Source: Gammaproteobacteria bacterium (GTDB taxonomy: Bacteria > Pseudomonadota > Gammaproteobacteria > Xanthomonadales > Rhodanobacteraceae). From it: a DNA stretch of 46,383 nucleotides. Under the pieces are notes generated by a model that saw only the letters and a list, made by a program, of their open reading frames with translations, did no database searches and had not been told where the DNA came from. Within the stretch, counting starts at the first letter, position 1, and each line of letters opens with the position of its first letter. The position numbers and the translations under genes are program-made. The stretch covers positions 1-46,383 of the forward strand of contig JAJPJT010000119.1 of NCBI GenBank assembly GCA_021324095.1, given 5' to 3'. This document shows positions 43,875 through 46,383 of the stretch, in pieces.

Positions 43875-43919
43875 TGCCTGAAGTCAGGATGCCATCAGTC
43901 AGCGTGCCGGAAGTCACGA
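43875..43919 (+). repeat. Three tandem 15-bp imperfect repeats
   Basis: Units start with TGCC and end in GTCA plus 3 nt: TGCCTGAAGTCAGGA, TGCCATCAGTCAGCG, TGCCGGAAGTCACGA. They lie 63-107 nt upstream of the minus-strand hydrolase start, inside a 287-nt gap that otherwise holds a GCGCCA-TCCC-TGGCGC hairpin (43992-44007) and no gene. Confidence 0.5.
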
Positions 43920-44065
43920 GTGCGCGGATGCGAAAAAAAGACAGAAGGTTCGCAACAATTCGCGCCGGCGAGCCCCCTTCCGCCTTTACTCGCGCCATCC
44001 CTGGCGCTCGCCCCTTGGGCCGGCTTTCGCCGTTCACGGCCGATCCAGTCCGCCGTAGTCGGGCA

Positions 44066-44088
44066 CCTTCCCCGCGAGCGGGGGAAGG
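44066..44088. terminator. Hairpin after nadE, repeat-like
   Basis: CCTTCCCC-GCGAGCG-GGGGAAGG, an 8-bp stem, 12 nt after the nadE stop (minus strand). It resembles one arm of the dispersed palindromes but lacks CCCTCACCC and a U-run. It may serve as a transcription stop. Confidence 0.4.
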
Positions 44089-44099
44089 AAAACTGACCG

Positions 44100-45749
44100 T
44101 CAACGCCAGGCGTTCGAAATGGGATACCGCCGCTCGCGTCCGAACGCGCAGGTCGAGACACGCGGGCCTGGCGCGGCCTGCCGCCGCTTGAACTCGCTGG
44201 CATACAGCATGCGCACGACGCGCTGCACGTCGTCCGCGGCGTATCCCGCGGCGACGATTTCCGCCTGCGACTCGGCGCCCTCGATGCAACGTTTCAGGAT
44301 GCCGTCGAGCACGTCGTACGGCGGCAGCGAGTCCTGATCGGTCTGCCCGGCACGCAATTCGGCCGAGGGCGCGCGTTCGATCACCGCAAGGGGAATCGGG
44401 TATTCACCCGGCTTTTCGCCCCTCGCCCCTGACCCCTCGTCCCCCGCTTCATTCCGCCACCTTGCCAACTGGTAGACCTGCGTCTTGTACACGTCCTTCA
44501 GCGGTGCATAGCCGCCGCACATGTCGCCGTACAACGTGGCGTAGCCGACCGCCATCTCGCTCTTGTTGCCGGTGGTCAGCAACAATTTGCCGGTCTGGTT
44601 CGACAGGGCCATCAGCAGCAAGCCGCGGCTGCGCGATTGCAGATTCTGCGCCGCGACGTCGCAGAGTTCGCCGCACGCGGACGCGAGCGCCGCGGTGGCG
44701 GCGTCCACCGGTCCGCTGATCGGCACGTCGAGGAATTCGACGCCCTGCGTGCGCGCCTGCGCGAGCGCTTCGCGCAGCGACAGCTCCGACGTGTAGCGGG
44801 ACGGCAGCATCAACGCGGTGACCTTGTCCGCACCCAACGCGTCCACCGCGATCGCCAGCGTCAGCGCCGAATCGATGCCGCCGGACAGCCCCAGCAACAC
44901 GCCTTCGAATCCGTTCTTGCCCACGTAGTCGCGCACGCCACGCACCAGCGCCGCATACAGCGTCGCTTCGGATGAGGTGTCTGCCGCAATCGGCCAGTCC
45001 TCTGCGGCCCACCGGCGCGGGCCGGAATCGAAGACTGCCCACAGCAGCGCATCCACGAATGCCGGCGCGCGCGCGGCGATGCTGCCGTCGCCGTTCACCA
45101 ACAACGAGGCACCGTCGTATACCACTTCATCCTGCCCACCGACCATGTTGAGGTAGGCGATCGCACACCCGGTTTCCTTTGCGCGCGACGTCAGCACCGC
45201 CTCGCGCTGCGCCTGTTTGGCCGTGTCGAACGGCGAGGCGTTGATCACGATGACGAGCTCCGCGCCCGCACGCGCGGCGGCGGCGGCGGCTTCGGGCTGC
45301 CAGGCATCCTCGCAGATCAAAACGCCGATGCGCACGCCGTTCAATGTTGTCACGGTGACCGCGTGTCCGGGCTGGAAATACCGCTTGTCGTCGAATACCC
45401 CGTAATTGGGCAGCACGTGCTTGTGCGCGACCTGCGCGACGCCGCCTTCGCGCAACAAGGCCGCGGCGTTGTAGACCGCGCCGGTACTGTGGGGGAAGCC
45501 GACCAGCGCAGCGACGTCGTGCGCTTCTGCCGCGAGGGCGTCGAGCTCCGACTGGCACGCAACCAGAAAGCTCGGGCGCAGCAACAAGTCTTCGGGAGGG
45601 TAACCGCTCAGCGCGAGCTCCGGGCAGGCCAGCAGATCGGCGCCACCTCTTGCCGCGTCACGCATCAGCGCGCGAATCCGTTTCGCGTTCGCTGCGACCG
45701 CGCCAACAGGGAAATCGAGCTGGGCGAGAGCGAGTCGAAGCGTGGCCAT
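44100..45749 (-). CDS. nadE: Glutamine-dependent NAD+ synthetase
   Basis: A 549-residue two-domain enzyme that makes NAD+ from deamido-NAD+ using glutamine. The N-terminal nitrilase glutaminase has the triad Glu44 (CPELALSG), Lys110 (HKHVLP) and Cys146 (LICEDAW). The synthetase domain has the P-loop SGGIDSAL (about 288-295) and the FFxxNKSEMAVGYATLYGDMCGGYAPL block near 410-435. ATG 45749 is preceded by GGGAAA; ATG-like upstream MYSGNC is not needed. sucD lies upstream behind a hairpin, not clearly in one operon. Confidence 0.97.
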   Translation of the reverse strand: MATLRLALAQLDFPVGAVAANAKRIRALMRDAARGGADLLACPELALSGYPPEDLLLRPSFLVACQSELDALAAEAHDVAALVGFPHSTGAVYNAAALLREGGVAQVAHKHVLPNYGVFDDKRYFQPGHAVTVTTLNGVRIGVLICEDAWQPEAAAAAARAGAELVIVINASPFDTAKQAQREAVLTSRAKETGCAIAYLNMVGGQDEVVYDGASLLVNGDGSIAARAPAFVDALLWAVFDSGPRRWAAEDWPIAADTSSEATLYAALVRGVRDYVGKNGFEGVLLGLSGGIDSALTLAIAVDALGADKVTALMLPSRYTSELSLREALAQARTQGVEFLDVPISGPVDAATAALASACGELCDVAAQNLQSRSRGLLLMALSNQTGKLLLTTGNKSEMAVGYATLYGDMCGGYAPLKDVYKTQVYQLARWRNEAGDEGSGARGEKPGEYPIPLAVIERAPSAELRAGQTDQDSLPPYDVLDGILKRCIEGAESQAEIVAAGYAADDVQRVVRMLYASEFKRRQAAPGPRVSTCAFGRERRYPISNAWR

Positions 45750-45765
45750 GCAATTTCCCGAATAC

Positions 45766-45795
45766 ATGAAGGCCGCGACAAATCGCGGCCTTCAT
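45766..45795. terminator. Perfect 13-bp hairpin between sucD and nadE
   Basis: ATGAAGGCCGCGA-CAAA-TCGCGGCCTTCAT. It is 28 nt after the sucD stop, on the minus strand, and 17 nt before the nadE ATG. Stem is long and GC-rich; only a short T-poor tract follows, so it may be a weak terminator or a processing site. Confidence 0.55.
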
Positions 45796-45822
45796 TTTAC
45801 TGTTTCACGTGCGCGTGCAGGC

Positions 45823-46383
45823 TCAGTGCTGCATCTTCCGTGCAAGGGTGGCCCCGAGGTCGGCTGGCGACTTCACGGTGGTGACGCCGGCTTTTTCCAG
45901 CGCTTCGAACTTGCCCGCGGCGGTGCCTTTGCCGCCGGAGATGATCGCGCCGGCATGGCCCATGCGCTTGCCCGCGGGCGCGGTGGCGCCGGCGATGAAC
46001 GCAACGACCGGCTTGGTGACGTTTTCGGCGATGAACTCCGCGGCCTCTTCCTCGGCGCTGCCGCCGATCTCGCCGACCATGATGATGCCTTCGGTCTGCT
46101 TGTCATCCTGGAACAGTTTCAGGCAATCGATGAAATTCATGCCGTTGATGGGATCGCCGCCGATGCCGATCACCGTGGACTGACCCAGTCCCGCATTGGT
46201 GGTCTGGAACACGGCTTCGTACGTGAGCGTCCCCGAGCGCGACACGATCGCGACCTTGCCGGGCTTGTGGATGTGGCCCGGCATGATGCCGATCTTGCAC
46301 TCACCCGGGGTGATGATGCCGGGGCAGTTGGGGCCGATCAGCACGGTCTCGGGGTAGTCCTTCAGCACGTTCTTGACGCGCAG
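45823..46383 (-). CDS. sucD: Succinate-CoA ligase alpha subunit (3' part)
   Basis: The open frame runs to the window end; about 186 C-terminal residues are present and the N-terminal CoA-binding Rossmann part is cut off. [36 protein letters not shown] and [17 protein letters not shown] (with the phosphorylated His) match SucD nearly residue for residue. It forms succinyl-CoA from succinate in the TCA cycle with SucC, which should lie upstream outside the window. Confidence 0.98.
   Translation of the reverse strand: MRVKNVLKDYPETVLIGPNCPGIITPGECKIGIMPGHIHKPGKVAIVSRSGTLTYEAVFQTTNAGLGQSTVIGIGGDPINGMNFIDCLKLFQDDKQTEGIIMVGEIGGSAEEEAAEFIAENVTKPVVAFIAGATAPAGKRMGHAGAIISGGKGTAAGKFEALEKAGVTTVKSPADLGATLARKMQH

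Overview
The window is high-GC, gene-dense bacterial chromosome. The gene set and its order point to a gammaproteobacterium of the Xanthomonadales, most likely Rhodanobacteraceae (Rhodanobacter/Dyella/Dokdonella-like). This is inferred from protein-family content and neighbourhoods (mrcB next to a TPR lipoprotein, cyoABCD followed by SURF1, otsB followed by GH15, tesA/ybbA/ybbP, bamD/rluD/pgeF, nadE/sucD), not from a database search.

Layout. 1-2032: left edge with a small HNH-endonuclease gene of lower GC, directly followed by a decayed IS110/IS1111-type insertion sequence. 2086-3092: queE-queD (7-deazaguanine synthesis), overlapping by ATGA. 3287-4174: two tandem DUF202 membrane proteins. 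4299-7653 (minus): FmdB-type zinc ribbon, PBP1b (mrcB) and a TPR lipoprotein that looks like an LpoP-type PBP1b activator; a VanY-type carboxypeptidase is divergent. 8639-10815 (minus): BtuB-type TonB receptor under a cobalamin riboswitch. 10990-13557: two convergent MFS transporters. 13880-18859: cytochrome bo3 oxidase operon cyoABCD plus SURF1. 18953-22800: CadC-like winged-helix/TPR membrane regulator divergent from three small envelope proteins. 23415-26337: cold-shock protein and, on the other strand, clpB with a sigma32-like promoter. 26442-29852: multi-PAS/GAF hybrid histidine kinase. 29980-33624: plsC, otsB and a GH15 glucanase. 33638-37969: GNAT, tesA, and divergent ybbA-ybbP. 37529-39519: a hypothetical protein whose frame runs on antisense into ybbP, and a HigBA-like toxin-antitoxin pair. 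39551-42354: pgeF, rluD and divergent bamD. 42400-46383: BAAT-type hydrolase, nadE and the 3' part of sucD, cut by the window end.

Most genes are housekeeping: envelope assembly (mrcB, bamD, VanY, plsC), respiration (cyo, SURF1), cofactors and tRNA modification (queDE, nadE, btuB), and protein or RNA stress responses (clpB, csp). Accessory material is limited to the HNH/IS edge, the toxin-antitoxin pair and dispersed palindromic repeats. I found no CRISPR array, phage, tRNA or rRNA, and no convincing large unknown defence system. The most unusual signals are a dispersed intergenic palindrome carried in frame inside pgeF; an IS110 element with end repeats, a hairpin that would mask its own ribosome-binding site and a long 3' non-coding end; a QueD with Tyr at the usual catalytic Cys position; a hypothetical gene that appears to have lost its stop and reads 440 nt antisense to ybbP; and a base-paired csp leader that could mask its Shine-Dalgarno.
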